Below are positions 1 to 9,402 of a stretch of DNA of 64,000 nucleotides, piece by piece. Every line of letters begins with the position of its first letter. The stretch's first letter is position 1. The stretch is from Clostridiaceae bacterium Marseille-Q4143 (GTDB taxonomy: Bacteria > Bacillota > Clostridia > Lachnospirales > Lachnospiraceae). A program made the translations under genes and the position numbers. The notes beneath the pieces were generated by a model. It had not been told where the DNA came from. It saw only the letters and a list, made by a program, of their open reading frames with translations, and made no database searches. Where the stretch lies: the NCBI GenBank assembly GCA_018228645.1, contig CP073693.1, forward strand, positions 2,676,416-2,740,415, in the 5' to 3' direction.

Positions 1-2
1 AT

Positions 3-662
3 TTCCCGGTCTGCAAGAACCGTATTAATCAGGAAGGAGTGAAACTTCACAAAAGTATTGCCGCAGATTTTTTTGAATACGGTGTGAAACAGTATCAGAA
101 GAATCCTGATCCGATACTAAGGGCATATCTTTATGGTTATCTCTGCCATTTTATGCTGGACAGTGAATGTCATCCCTACATTGATTTGTATATGGAAGAA
201 AAGGATCTGGGGCATCTGGAGATTGAGACAGATTTTGACCGGTATCTTATGGAAAAAGATGGAAAGAATCCTCTTTTTTATGTTCCGATCAGACATCTTT
301 TCAGCCTGCGTGATACCTGTAGGGAAATTTCCCGGATGTACGATGACGTGTCGCCCGTACAGATTCACATCTGCATCCGTCTGTTTCGTCAGACGCTTCG
401 TCTGTTTGTGTGCAGAAATAAGTTAAAACGGAAGCTTATGAGATTTTTGTTTCATGTGATCGGACAGGATAAAGAGCTCGGCGGACTGATTATGGATGGA
501 AGAAAAAATCCTGCCTGCCGTGAGAGTAATGTATTTTTGAAGGAGCGGATGGAGCATACCGTTCGTCCGGCTGCCGAAGAAATTGTGCATTACGGACAGG
601 TGCTGGATGGAAAAGGATTCCTGTCCATGCGCCTGTACCGCAATTACGAAGAAGCAATCTGA
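3..662 (+). CDS. Zinc-dependent phospholipase C family protein (5' partial)
   Basis: The reading frame is open from the window edge, so the true start lies upstream; the first GTG (39) is internal. The visible residues resemble the zinc-dependent phospholipase C / phosphatidylcholine hydrolase-like family common in Clostridia: an FPVCKNRINQEGVKLH-like segment, then a helical region with YLYGYLCHFMLDSECHPY, whose His and Asp residues suit metal binding. Substrate is unknown; these proteins are usually small and cytosolic. It ends just before the minus-strand PII-like gene, so the two genes converge. Family call is from pattern memory and moderate in confidence. Confidence 0.65.
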   Translation, partial: FPVCKNRINQEGVKLHKSIAADFFEYGVKQYQKNPDPILRAYLYGYLCHFMLDSECHPYIDLYMEEKDLGHLEIETDFDRYLMEKDGKNPLFYVPIRHLFSLRDTCREISRMYDDVSPVQIHICIRLFRQTLRLFVCRNKLKRKLMRFLFHVIGQDKELGGLIMDGRKNPACRESNVFLKERMEHTVRPAAEEIVHYGQVLDGKGFLSMRLYRNYEEAI

Positions 663-666
663 AAAA

Positions 667-1353
667 TTACAGTTCCGTTTCTTCGAGAAGCCGAAGACCT
701 GCAGTGCTGGTGACCGGCAGGGAGAAGACAATGCCTCCTGCCGGGGAACCAATGCCGGCCCGTTCCATGATAGATTTCATAATCGCCTGTTTCTGGCTTG
801 TTTTCACTACGATAAAAATCATTTCTTTTTCTTCCGCAAGGGAGATGCCAAGGAAACGTTTTGCATGTTCGGCACCTGTTCCTTTTGCATGGATGACGGT
901 CCCGCCGGGCGCATTGGCGCTTCTGGCCGCATCCATAATAGTCTCAATATGTCCCCCATTTGCAATGGTTACCAAAAGTTCATAATCCGTGTTCTGCAAC
1001 GTGCTTTCCTCCTCAATCTCCATTGTCTGTCCCGCAGTGAGATACTGCAGGGTTTTTCTTCCGCCAATACTGGACAGAGGAATCAGAAATGCAATCCCTC
1101 TTCCCGGAACAGCGATATTCATTTTTTCATATAATTCTTTTTTCAAAGACTTCCATGTATCCCTGGTGAGCAGGGCAAAATAGACGGTCTTTTCTGTGGC
1201 TTCCAGACCGAGGGCATCCAGAATCGTATTGGAAGCAGTACCTGCAGCCATAGTAGATAATACAACTGTAATATGGTGTTCCTCAAAAAATGCCAGGTAT
1301 TTTTTCCGAAGTCCCCGGTTGGCAATGAGACCCATGAGAAAGATCTGATTCAT
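667..1353 (-). CDS. PII-like signalling protein
   Basis: This 228-residue protein seems to hold two PII/GlnB-like ferredoxin folds: one near residues 3-100 and one after about 125 (ELLVTIANGGHIETIMDAARSAN, then a VIHAKGTGAEH turn). Proteins of this kind are found beside DUF1538 membrane proteins and are thought to regulate them, as GlnK regulates AmtB. It is the last gene of a minus-strand set LysR - DUF1538 - PII-like, about 30 bp after the DUF1538 gene, with an AGGAG site before its ATG. The ligand and the regulated transport activity are unknown. Confidence 0.7.
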   Translation of the reverse strand: MNQIFLMGLIANRGLRKKYLAFFEEHHITVVLSTMAAGTASNTILDALGLEATEKTVYFALLTRDTWKSLKKELYEKMNIAVPGRGIAFLIPLSSIGGRKTLQYLTAGQTMEIEEESTLQNTDYELLVTIANGGHIETIMDAARSANAPGGTVIHAKGTGAEHAKRFLGISLAEEKEMIFIVVKTSQKQAIMKSIMERAGIGSPAGGIVFSLPVTSTAGLRLLEETEL

Positions 1354-1382
1354 AAGCGGCTCCTTTTTATAAAGTAATATGA

Positions 1383-2924
1383 TTACAGTTCGATAATGTC
1401 ATCATCTGCAAATTGATCCAGATAGGAGACAGCAGGTACCGGGATAAAAGAACCGGAGGTGCCGGAGCGGAAGCGGTAAATGGTGCCCAGTATCTGTATG
1501 GTGATGAGCGGTGTCATGGCTACCATGGCAACAATGCCGAAGGCATCACTAACGATATTTCCGCCAAGGGCATCGCAGGCTCCCATGGCAAAAGGAAGCA
1601 GGAAAGTAGCGGTCATGGGACCGGAAGCAACTCCGCCGGAGTCAAATGCGATGGCCGTGAAGATCTTCGGTACAAAGAAGGACAGGCAGAGGGCGATGGC
1701 GTATCCCGGAATGAGAAACCATAAAATGGAGATGCCGGTCAGTACACGGAGCATGGCAATTCCAACAGATGCTGCCACACCAAGAGACAGAGACATGCCC
1801 ATGGCCTGGCCGGAAATAGCACCGGAAGTAAGTTCTTCCACCTGATCCATCAAGACATAGACGGCCGGTTCTGCTTTTACGATAAAATATCCGATCATCA
1901 TACCGATAGGGATAAGAATCCAGTTGCAGGAAAGTCCGGCAATCTGCTGCCCCAGATAATTCCCGGCTGGCATAAATCCTACATTAACGCCGGTCATGAA
2001 TAGTACAAGACCAATATATGTGTAGAGAATGCCGATCACAATTTTTTTTAAGGTCCGTTTCTTTAGTCTCAGGGAAAAGATCTGAAACAGGAAGAAAAAG
2101 AGGGTAATGGGCAGAAGAGAGAGGGCAATTTCTTTTATATATTCCGGAAATCCATCCCTGAAGCAGATCCACAGATCTCTGGAATTCTGGATTTTCGGTA
2201 TAACAGCAGCGGTATAGGAGCTGTCGGAAGTCCTGAAAATAAGACCCAGAATGAGAACTGCCAGTATAGGACCTACAGAACAGAGGGCTACCAGTCCAAA
2301 ACTGTCGTTTTCTGCATGCTTATCGCTTCGGATGGCAGAAAAACCAATACCCAGAGCCATGATAAATGGAACGGTCATGGGGCCGGTCGTCACGCCGCCG
2401 GAATCAAAGGCGACAGCAAGAAAATCTCCGGGAACAAAGGAAGCCAGGGTAAACACAAACAGATAGAAGACGATGAGCAGCGGAGCCAGTGCCATGGAAA
2501 AAAGCATTCGGAGGGCGGCAATCATCAGAAACAGCCCGACGCCGCCTGCCACGGCAAGGATCAGCGTCAGATTCGGAATGGAGGGAACCTGTCCGGCAAG
2601 TACCTGCAGGTCAGGCTCTGAGATGGTGATAATAAAACCGAGGAGAAAACAAAGAAACAGTACCAGTCCCAGATGCATGCTTCCCGCCATTTTCTTGCCG
2701 ACTTTTTCGCCCATGGGCGTCATGGACAGTTCTGCACCGAGATTAAAGAACATCATGCCGAGAATCAGCAGGATTCCGCCAAAGAGAAACAGCAGCAGAA
2801 TACCGGAGGGAAGGGGCGCGATGGTAAAACTTAAAAGAAGTACGATTCCCATAATAGGAAGGACGGCTTTTAATGCTTCGTTAAGTTTTTCAAGTAGATT
2901 TGTCTGAATAGCTGCCAAAGGCAT
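1383..2924 (-). CDS. DUF1538 family integral membrane protein
   Basis: A 513-residue, very hydrophobic protein with about 12 or more membrane segments, arranged as two homologous halves. Each half has the same signature: AFDSGGVTTGPMTVPFIMALG near residue 175 and AFDSGGVASGPMTATFLLPFA near residue 430. This internal repeat is typical of DUF1538 and suggests an inverted- or tandem-repeat transporter fold. The substrate is unknown. The PII-like gene follows directly, which suggests gating by a small-molecule sensor. The LysR gene lies 17 bp upstream on the same strand and may control the pair. Confidence 0.8.
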   Translation of the reverse strand: MPLAAIQTNLLEKLNEALKAVLPIMGIVLLLSFTIAPLPSGILLLFLFGGILLILGMMFFNLGAELSMTPMGEKVGKKMAGSMHLGLVLFLCFLLGFIITISEPDLQVLAGQVPSIPNLTLILAVAGGVGLFLMIAALRMLFSMALAPLLIVFYLFVFTLASFVPGDFLAVAFDSGGVTTGPMTVPFIMALGIGFSAIRSDKHAENDSFGLVALCSVGPILAVLILGLIFRTSDSSYTAAVIPKIQNSRDLWICFRDGFPEYIKEIALSLLPITLFFFLFQIFSLRLKKRTLKKIVIGILYTYIGLVLFMTGVNVGFMPAGNYLGQQIAGLSCNWILIPIGMMIGYFIVKAEPAVYVLMDQVEELTSGAISGQAMGMSLSLGVAASVGIAMLRVLTGISILWFLIPGYAIALCLSFFVPKIFTAIAFDSGGVASGPMTATFLLPFAMGACDALGGNIVSDAFGIVAMVAMTPLITIQILGTIYRFRSGTSGSFIPVPAVSYLDQFADDDIIEL

Positions 2925-2941
2925 CAGCTCCTTTCGTTGTT

Positions 2942-3823
2942 TTAAGTAAACGGATGATCGTAAGTTTCCGAGAGACAGTTTAAAAAGGCGCGGGCAGCTG
3001 TGGAAATCCAGGTATCCTGGCTTCGCACCAGACAGATGCTGGAAGTCAGTGGAAGATCGGAGATCTGGCGGCTTACAGTGTCCGGGTTTTTCACCAGTCC
3101 GAAAGCGGAAGCCGGGAGAATGGAGATTCCAAGTCCGGCATCTGCCCAGATAACGGAAGTTCTGGCATCGTCATTTTTACAGAAAACATGGGGAACCAGT
3201 CCGGCTTCCCGGAAAGATTCCAGAAGAATTGGTTCCCATCGTCGGTACAGGATCAATGGCAGGCCGGAGAGATCGGACAGGGTAATGGGATTTTTACTTT
3301 GAAAATAACGTTTACTGCCGACTGCCAGAAGCGGTTCTTCAATCAGCGGAACAGAGGTCAGCCCCTGTTTGGAAAATGGGGTGCGGACCAATGCCAGTTC
3401 TATGAGACCGGAAGACAGCTGTTCCAGAAGCTGATAAGTATTTCCCTCGGTTAATTCAAAATCAATGTGGGGATACTGTTTCTGAAAATCTTGTACCGCA
3501 TGGATGAGATAGGTGCTTCCTACTGAGGAAACCACTCCCAGTCGGAGGACTCCGGCGGTTCCATCCCGGTAATCTTTTAATTCCCGCGCAGTAATATCAG
3601 CCAGCTCCAGCATTTTAACGGCGCGGCCGTAGAGCATCTGTCCGGCGGCGGTGAGCTGCACATGCCGGGAACCCCGTTCAAAGAGCAGGCATCCGGCTTC
3701 CTCTTCTAACAGTTTCATCTGTGCGCTCAAAGGCGGCTGGGTCAGGTGGAGTTTCCGGGCAGCGCCGGAGATGGTTCCCTCCTGAATCACCGTCACAAAA
3801 TAAGATAACTGTTTTAAATCCAT
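2942..3823 (-). CDS. LysR family transcriptional regulator
   Basis: This 293-residue protein has the LysR layout: N-terminal winged HTH (residues 1-60, MDLKQLSYFVTVIQEGTISGAARKLHLTQPPLSAQ) and a periplasmic-binding-protein-like effector domain from about residue 90 to the end. It is divergent from the ABC exporter genes starting at 3960 and co-directional with the DUF1538/PII-like pair, so either could be its target. The ATG at 3823 has an AGGAG motif upstream. The effector is not predictable from the sequence. Confidence 0.92.
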   Translation of the reverse strand: MDLKQLSYFVTVIQEGTISGAARKLHLTQPPLSAQMKLLEEEAGCLLFERGSRHVQLTAAGQMLYGRAVKMLELADITARELKDYRDGTAGVLRLGVVSSVGSTYLIHAVQDFQKQYPHIDFELTEGNTYQLLEQLSSGLIELALVRTPFSKQGLTSVPLIEEPLLAVGSKRYFQSKNPITLSDLSGLPLILYRRWEPILLESFREAGLVPHVFCKNDDARTSVIWADAGLGISILPASAFGLVKNPDTVSRQISDLPLTSSICLVRSQDTWISTAARAFLNCLSETYDHPFT

Positions 3824-3880
3824 GGACGACTCCTTTGTAAACCATATGAAATATATATAGGAAATATATAAAATGAATAA

Positions 3881-3909
3881 TTTTAATATAGAATATGCTG
3901 TGCTATAAT
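3881..3909 (+). promoter_or_regulatory. Candidate promoter of the ABC exporter operon
   Basis: A perfect -10 TATAAT lies at 3904-3909, 17 bp after a weak -35 (TTTTAA, 3881-3886). The preceding AT-rich stretch between the divergent LysR and ABC genes would also hold any LysR operator. Confidence 0.5.
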
Positions 3910-3959
3910 GTCAAGGAAATACAGAAACCTGAACGGTTTCTGAACAAGGGAGAACCATC

Positions 3960-5717
3960 ATGAAAAAACTTCTTATTTACCTGAAGGGGTATGAAAAGGA
4001 GACGGTTCTGGCACCGCTTTTTAAAATGCTGGAAGCGCTCTTTGAGCTTTTCGTGCCTCTGGTTATGGCAGCCGTCATCGATACAGGTATCGGCGGAAGC
4101 AACCGAGGCTATATTGTAAGAATGTGCCTCATTCTTGTTGCCCTGGGTGTGATCGGCCTGACCTGCTCTATTACGGCCCAGTACTTTGCAGCAAAGGCGG
4201 CGACAGGATTTTCCACAGTATTGAGAAAAGAGCTGTTCGGACATATCCAGAGCCTCTCTTATACGGAGATGGACAAGATCGGTACCTCTACACTGATGAC
4301 CCGTATGACCAGTGACATCAATCAGGTCCAGTCCGGCATCAATCTGGTGCTTCGTCTGTTCCTTCGTTCCCCGTTTATCGTATTTGGTGCCATGGTGATG
4401 GCATTTACGGTAGATGTGAAAGCGGCACTGGTATTTGTCATTACGATTCCGCTTCTGTCCATTGTAGTCTTTGGAATTATGCTTTGGACCATGCCCATGT
4501 ATCGGAGAGTGCAGGGTGCACTTGACCAGGTACTGGGTCTGACCAGAGAAAATCTGACCGGTGTCCGTGTCATCCGTGCATTCCGGATGGAAGAGCAGGA
4601 GCAGAAACATTTCCGTCAGGAGAATGAGCATCTGACGGATCTGCAGAAATTTGTAGGCCGTATCTCCGGTCTTATGAATCCGGTAACCTACATTATTGTA
4701 AATGGCGCTGTCATTGTACTTCTCTACACGGGAGCTGTCCGGGTAGATGCAGGTATTCTGACACAGGGTCAGGTGGTTGCACTGGTCAACTACATGAATC
4801 AGATTCTGGTAGAGCTGGTAAAACTGGCAAACCTGATTATCACCGTAACCAAAGCAGTAGCCTGTGGAAACCGGATCCAGAGTATCTTCGAAATTCCGTG
4901 CAGTATGAAGAACGGAACCAGAGAGATAAAAAACACCATTACCTCCCTGCAGTTTGATCATGTGGGACTGACCTATGCGGAGGCGGGAACGGAATCTCTG
5001 ACGGATATTGATTTTACCGTACATGCAGGGGAGACCATCGGCGTTATCGGCGGCACCGGTTCCGGAAAATCAAGTCTGGTAAATCTGATTCCGAGATTCT
5101 ATGATGCGACAGTAGGAGCTGTCCGGATCAACGGCGAGGATGTCAAAAATTATGACAAAGAATCCCTGCGCCATATGGTAGGCGTGGTACCCCAGAAAGC
5201 AGTGCTTTTCAATGGAACTATCGCAGACAATCTCCGCTGGGGTAAAGAAGATGCCACGGAAGAAGAAATGTGGCAGGCTCTTTCGGTTGCCCAGGCAAAA
5301 GATTTTGTGGAAGAACGGGACGGACAGCTTCAGGCGCGGGTCGATCAGGGCGGAAAGAACTTATCCGGCGGCCAGAGACAAAGGCTTACCATTGCCCGTG
5401 CTTTGGTCAGAAAACCGGGTATCCTGATTCTGGACGACAGTGCATCTGCCCTTGATTTTGCGACGGATGCGGCACTCCGGAAATCCATCCGTGAGATGGA
5501 TGGACAGCCCATTGTCTTTATCGTATCCCAGAGAACGTCTTCCATCCGTCATGCAGACAAGATTATTGTGTTGGATGATGGTAAAGTGGCAGGCATGGGA
5601 ACCCATCAGGAACTTTTGAACAACTGTGAGGTATATCAGGAGATTTACTATTCCCAGTTTGAGAAAGAAGAAAGAAAGATGGCGGCAGCAGAGGAAGGGG
5701 TGAGCGTCCATGAGTAA
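3960..5717 (+). CDS. ABC exporter half-transporter, degenerate-site subunit
   Basis: A 585-residue type IV ABC exporter: six membrane segments in the first 310 residues, then a nucleotide-binding domain. The Walker A is GGTGSGKSS and the signature is canonical (LSGGQRQR). The residue after the Walker B Asp is Asp rather than the catalytic Glu (ILILDDSASALD), and the H-loop His is replaced (VSQRTSSIR). These losses mark the subunit that supplies the non-hydrolysing site of a heterodimeric exporter of the BmrC/BmrD or TM287/288 type. Its partner overlaps it by 8 bp. Substrate is unknown; drugs or peptides are possible. Confidence 0.9.
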   Translation: MKKLLIYLKGYEKETVLAPLFKMLEALFELFVPLVMAAVIDTGIGGSNRGYIVRMCLILVALGVIGLTCSITAQYFAAKAATGFSTVLRKELFGHIQSLSYTEMDKIGTSTLMTRMTSDINQVQSGINLVLRLFLRSPFIVFGAMVMAFTVDVKAALVFVITIPLLSIVVFGIMLWTMPMYRRVQGALDQVLGLTRENLTGVRVIRAFRMEEQEQKHFRQENEHLTDLQKFVGRISGLMNPVTYIIVNGAVIVLLYTGAVRVDAGILTQGQVVALVNYMNQILVELVKLANLIITVTKAVACGNRIQSIFEIPCSMKNGTREIKNTITSLQFDHVGLTYAEAGTESLTDIDFTVHAGETIGVIGGTGSGKSSLVNLIPRFYDATVGAVRINGEDVKNYDKESLRHMVGVVPQKAVLFNGTIADNLRWGKEDATEEEMWQALSVAQAKDFVEERDGQLQARVDQGGKNLSGGQRQRLTIARALVRKPGILILDDSASALDFATDAALRKSIREMDGQPIVFIVSQRTSSIRHADKIIVLDDGKVAGMGTHQELLNNCEVYQEIYYSQFEKEERKMAAAEEGVSVHE

Positions 5718-7464
5718 GAAAATGAGTTCTGAACAGTCAGAAGTACTGAAAAAGGTACTCCGTTATATGAGACGCTACTGGTTCTACCTGGCCATTTCCA
5801 TTCTGCTGGCAGCCATTACCGTCGCATCTACCCTGTATATTCCGCTGCTCACCGGAGATGCGGTAGACTGTATTGTGGGCAAAGGACATGTGGATTGGTC
5901 AGGCGTCTTTGCCGTGCTGAAGCAGATGGCAATGGTCATTGGCGTGACAGCTCTTGCTCAGTGGGGTATGAACATTTGCAACAACAAACTGACTTATCAG
6001 ATTGTGCGGGATATCCGAAATGAGGCATTTGCCAAACTGGAAATCCTGCCCCTGAAATATATTGACCGGAAGTCAAGCGGAGAGATCGTAAGCCGTATTA
6101 TTGCGGATGTAGATCAGTTTGCAGATGGTCTGCTCATGGGATTTACCCAGTTGTTTACCGGTGTGATTACGATTCTTGGAACCATCGGATTCATGCTCAG
6201 CGTCAATGTGGGAATCACCTTCGTGGTTCTGCTGGTAACACCGATTTCCTGGCTGGTTGCTTCCTTCATTGCAAAGCATACCTTTGATATGTTCCGGAAG
6301 CAGTCCGAGACAAGAGGTGAGCAGACCGCACTGATCGACGAGATGATCGGAAATCAGAAAGTAGTACAGGCATTTGGCCATGAGCAGAAAGCAATGGATC
6401 GGTTCGATGAGATCAACGGCCGCCTTCAGAAATATTCTCTGCGGGCGATCTTCTTTTCCTCTATCACCAACCCGTCTACCCGATTTGTAAACAGTCTTGT
6501 GTACACGGGTGTGGGAATTACGGGAGCCCTGGCAGCCGTGAGCGGCAGAATGTCTGTCGGACAGCTGACCTGTTTTCTGAGCTATGCAAACCAGTATACC
6601 AAGCCCTTCAATGAGATTTCCGGTGTGATTACCGAGCTTCAGAATGCCATTGCCTGTGCGGGCCGCGTCTTTGAACTCATTGAGGAGGAACCACAGACAC
6701 CGGAACCGGAAGATGTGAAGGTTCTGACTGATGTGGAAGGAAATGTACGTCTTCAAAATGTAAGATTTGCATACCGCCCGGATCAGAAATTAATCGAGAA
6801 TCTGAATCTGACGGTGAAACCGGGTGAGCGTGTGGCAATCGTTGGACCGACCGGTTGTGGTAAGACAACGCTCATTAATCTTCTGATGCGGTTCTATGAT
6901 GTGGATGACGGAAGCATTCAGGTGGAGGGTACGGATATCCGGATACTCACCAGAAACAGTCTCCGTGCGGCTTATGGAATGGTGCTGCAGGATACCTGGC
7001 TTCGTTCCGGTACGGTAAAAGAGAACCTGCTCATTGGAAAACCAGATGCGACAGATGAGGAGATTGTGGAAGCGGCAAAATTAAGCCATGCCCACAGTTT
7101 TATTAAACGTCTGCCGAAAGGATATGATACCTTCATCGGTGAGGACGGCGGCGGACTTTCCCAGGGTCAGAAGCAGCTTCTGTGTATTACAAGACTGATG
7201 CTCTGTCACCCGACCATGTTGATTCTGGATGAAGCAACGTCTTCCATTGATACCAGAACAGAGATGAAGATTCAGAATGCCTTTGCAAAACTCATGGAAG
7301 GTCATACCAGTTTCATCGTAGCGCATCGTTTGTCTACGATTCGTGAGGCAGATGTGATCCTTGTTATGCGTGATGGACAAATCGTAGAACAGGGAACTCA
7401 TAAAACACTGCTGGCACAGAATGGTTTCTATGCAAAACTTTATAACAGTCAGTTTGAAGACTAA
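5710..7464 (+). CDS. ABC exporter half-transporter, catalytic-site subunit
   Basis: A 584-residue partner of the preceding gene with the same six-helix plus NBD layout. It has the complementary pattern: canonical Walker A (GPTGCGKTT), Walker B with catalytic Glu (MLILDEATSSID) and H-loop His (VAHRLSTI), but a degenerate signature (LSQGQKQ). In the dimer its Walker motifs face the intact LSGGQ of the first subunit and form the one working ATP site. The 8-bp overlap suggests translational coupling. A strong terminator follows. Confidence 0.92.
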   Translation: MSKKMSSEQSEVLKKVLRYMRRYWFYLAISILLAAITVASTLYIPLLTGDAVDCIVGKGHVDWSGVFAVLKQMAMVIGVTALAQWGMNICNNKLTYQIVRDIRNEAFAKLEILPLKYIDRKSSGEIVSRIIADVDQFADGLLMGFTQLFTGVITILGTIGFMLSVNVGITFVVLLVTPISWLVASFIAKHTFDMFRKQSETRGEQTALIDEMIGNQKVVQAFGHEQKAMDRFDEINGRLQKYSLRAIFFSSITNPSTRFVNSLVYTGVGITGALAAVSGRMSVGQLTCFLSYANQYTKPFNEISGVITELQNAIACAGRVFELIEEEPQTPEPEDVKVLTDVEGNVRLQNVRFAYRPDQKLIENLNLTVKPGERVAIVGPTGCGKTTLINLLMRFYDVDDGSIQVEGTDIRILTRNSLRAAYGMVLQDTWLRSGTVKENLLIGKPDATDEEIVEAAKLSHAHSFIKRLPKGYDTFIGEDGGGLSQGQKQLLCITRLMLCHPTMLILDEATSSIDTRTEMKIQNAFAKLMEGHTSFIVAHRLSTIREADVILVMRDGQIVEQGTHKTLLAQNGFYAKLYNSQFED

Positions 7465-7499
7465 ACAGGATGAGATTCACCCGGCGTGAATGACAGAAA

Positions 7500-7535
7500 A
7501 GCTCTGATGTGCAGATGCACATTGGAGCTTTTTTT
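7500..7535 (+). terminator. Rho-independent terminator after the ABC exporter
   Basis: The stem AGCTCTGATGTGCA pairs with TGCACATTGGAGCT (a G-T pair inside) across a 2-nt loop, followed by six or more T residues. Confidence 0.9.
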
Positions 7536-7573
7536 ACATATACTAAGGGGAGATGTTTGGCGGAGGAACAGGT

Positions 7574-9265
7574 ATGGACTGCCGGGAAGCAATCCTTTCA
7601 GATGAGTATATTGATTTTGTGTGGAAGATGGATGTGCGGCCGCCGGAAGCGGAATGGCTGCCCTACGGGTATTGTGGACAGTATATCAGTCCGAACATCA
7701 GTGTGTATTATGTACGGCGGGCGGAAGTATTCGGTAACCAGATCAGTCTGCCTGTGGGCGATTATGGTGTAACCTATTGCCATACGCAGATGGATACGGA
7801 AAGTCTGGAGGCAACCCGGATTCTGACCATTCAGAATCAGCCGGCGCTGCAGTTAAAGGGGAGCGGTGTGATCATTGGGTTCGTGGATTCAGGGATTGCC
7901 CTGCAAAATCCCGTGTTCCGGACTTCAGATGGAAGAACGAGGTTGATCGGACTATGGGATCAGACCGATCAAAGCGGCACTGTGCCGGATGGATTTCTCT
8001 ATGGGAGCGGTTATGGTCGGGAAGAGATAGATTCGTGGCTTCGGGAAGGACGGGAATATCTGCCGGGACGGGATGAGAACGGGCATGGATCCAAAGTGGC
8101 GGCCATTGCGGCGGGATCGGAACTTACGAATGAAAACTTTTTAGGGGCAGCACCGGAAGCAGACATTGCCTTTGTGAAGCTGAAGGAGGCAAAGCCCTTT
8201 ATCAGGAAGCTGGAGAGAATTCCTCAGGACAGTATTGCCTATGAGGAAGCGGACATTATGCTGGGAATCCGGTATCTGGATCTTCTGGCCCAGCGGGAGG
8301 GAAAGCCTCTGATTATCTGTCTGGCGCTTGGCAGCAATTCCGGCGGGCATACGGGTGAGACGCCGCTTGGACTGTATCTTACCTATATTTCCAGAAAATC
8401 AGGCCGGGCAGTGGTGGCAGCCGCCGGAAATGAGGGAAATCGGGGGCATCATTTCTACGGGACTGTACCGTCGGAAACCGGATATATGGATGTAGAGCTG
8501 AGAGTGGGACCCGGGGAGACGGGATTTCAGGTAAATCTCTGGGGAAATGCGCCAGGACTATTTGTGACGGAGGTGATTGCTCCAAGCGGAGAACGGATTT
8601 CACGGATTACGCCCCAGGTGTTGAGCAGAGAACGTTATGATTTTGTGTTCGAAAATACCATACTGGATGTACAGTATGAGTTATCGGAAGTGATTTCCGG
8701 GGATGAGCGGATTTCGCTGGCTTTTCAGAATCCAACTGCCGGAATCTGGACCATTCGAATTTATTCCGTCGGAAATCTGGAAAAGGGATTTCATATGTGG
8801 CTGCCAGTGACAGGATTTATCAGTTCAGAAACCTATTTTATACGACCTGATCCGGATACGACCGTCACCGAACCTGCCAATGCGGAAGGGGTTCTGACCT
8901 TTGCCGGATATGATGCCAGAACCAACAGTATCTGGTATGACTCAGGCAGAGGATATACGAGAACCGGAAAAGTGGTGCCTGATGTGGCGGCGCCTGCAGT
9001 GGAAGTTTCCACCATTGATATGAGGGGACGGAACAGTACTCTCACAGGAACCAGTGCGGCGGCAGCCCTGGGGGCAGGAGCCTGCGCCCTTCTTCTGGAA
9101 TGGGGGATTGTACAGCAGAACGCACCTGCCATGGACAGTGTTACCATTCAACGTTACCTGATCCGCGGTGCCAGCCGCTCTGAAAATTATACTTATCCTA
9201 ACAAAACCTGGGGATATGGATTGCTGGATCTCTATGGCGTCTTCCAGGCAATTCGGGGAATCTGA
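7574..9265 (+). CDS. S8 (subtilisin-like) serine peptidase, Csp-like
   Basis: The triad is visible: Asp in GFVDSGI (about residue 105), His in NGHGSKVA (about 175) and Ser in GTSAAAALG (about 497). The oxyanion Asn sits in AAGNEGN. There is a large insert between the oxyanion and Ser blocks, as in the clostridial CspA/B/C germination proteases. There is no signal peptide. The start at 7574 is preferred over the upstream ATG (7553) because GGAGGA at 7562-7567 is well spaced, giving 563 residues. It is monocistronic. A role in processing spore or envelope proteins is inference. Confidence 0.88.
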   Translation: MDCREAILSDEYIDFVWKMDVRPPEAEWLPYGYCGQYISPNISVYYVRRAEVFGNQISLPVGDYGVTYCHTQMDTESLEATRILTIQNQPALQLKGSGVIIGFVDSGIALQNPVFRTSDGRTRLIGLWDQTDQSGTVPDGFLYGSGYGREEIDSWLREGREYLPGRDENGHGSKVAAIAAGSELTNENFLGAAPEADIAFVKLKEAKPFIRKLERIPQDSIAYEEADIMLGIRYLDLLAQREGKPLIICLALGSNSGGHTGETPLGLYLTYISRKSGRAVVAAAGNEGNRGHHFYGTVPSETGYMDVELRVGPGETGFQVNLWGNAPGLFVTEVIAPSGERISRITPQVLSRERYDFVFENTILDVQYELSEVISGDERISLAFQNPTAGIWTIRIYSVGNLEKGFHMWLPVTGFISSETYFIRPDPDTTVTEPANAEGVLTFAGYDARTNSIWYDSGRGYTRTGKVVPDVAAPAVEVSTIDMRGRNSTLTGTSAAAALGAGACALLLEWGIVQQNAPAMDSVTIQRYLIRGASRSENYTYPNKTWGYGLLDLYGVFQAIRGI

Positions 9266-9319
9266 TACAATCAGTTATTGTGAAATATGCACAAACTTCT
9301 TGGATTTATGTAAACTGTG

Positions 9320-9348
9320 CTGACATTTCATAAAACATATGATATACT
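9320..9348 (+). promoter_or_regulatory. Promoter of the coiled-coil protein gene
   Basis: CTGACA (9320-9325) and TATACT (9343-9348) are 17 bp apart, about 55 bp before the start codon at 9403. Confidence 0.65.
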
Positions 9349-9402
9349 GCAAGTTGTAATTTGAAAAAGTAAAACGGATAGCTAAAGAAAAGGAGGAAAG
9401 GC

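Noticed and set aside
9278..9294. Rex-like box after the subtilase gene
   Set aside because: The half-sites TTGTGAA and TGCACAA are separated by 3 instead of 4 bases, and the site is not at a plausible target gene.
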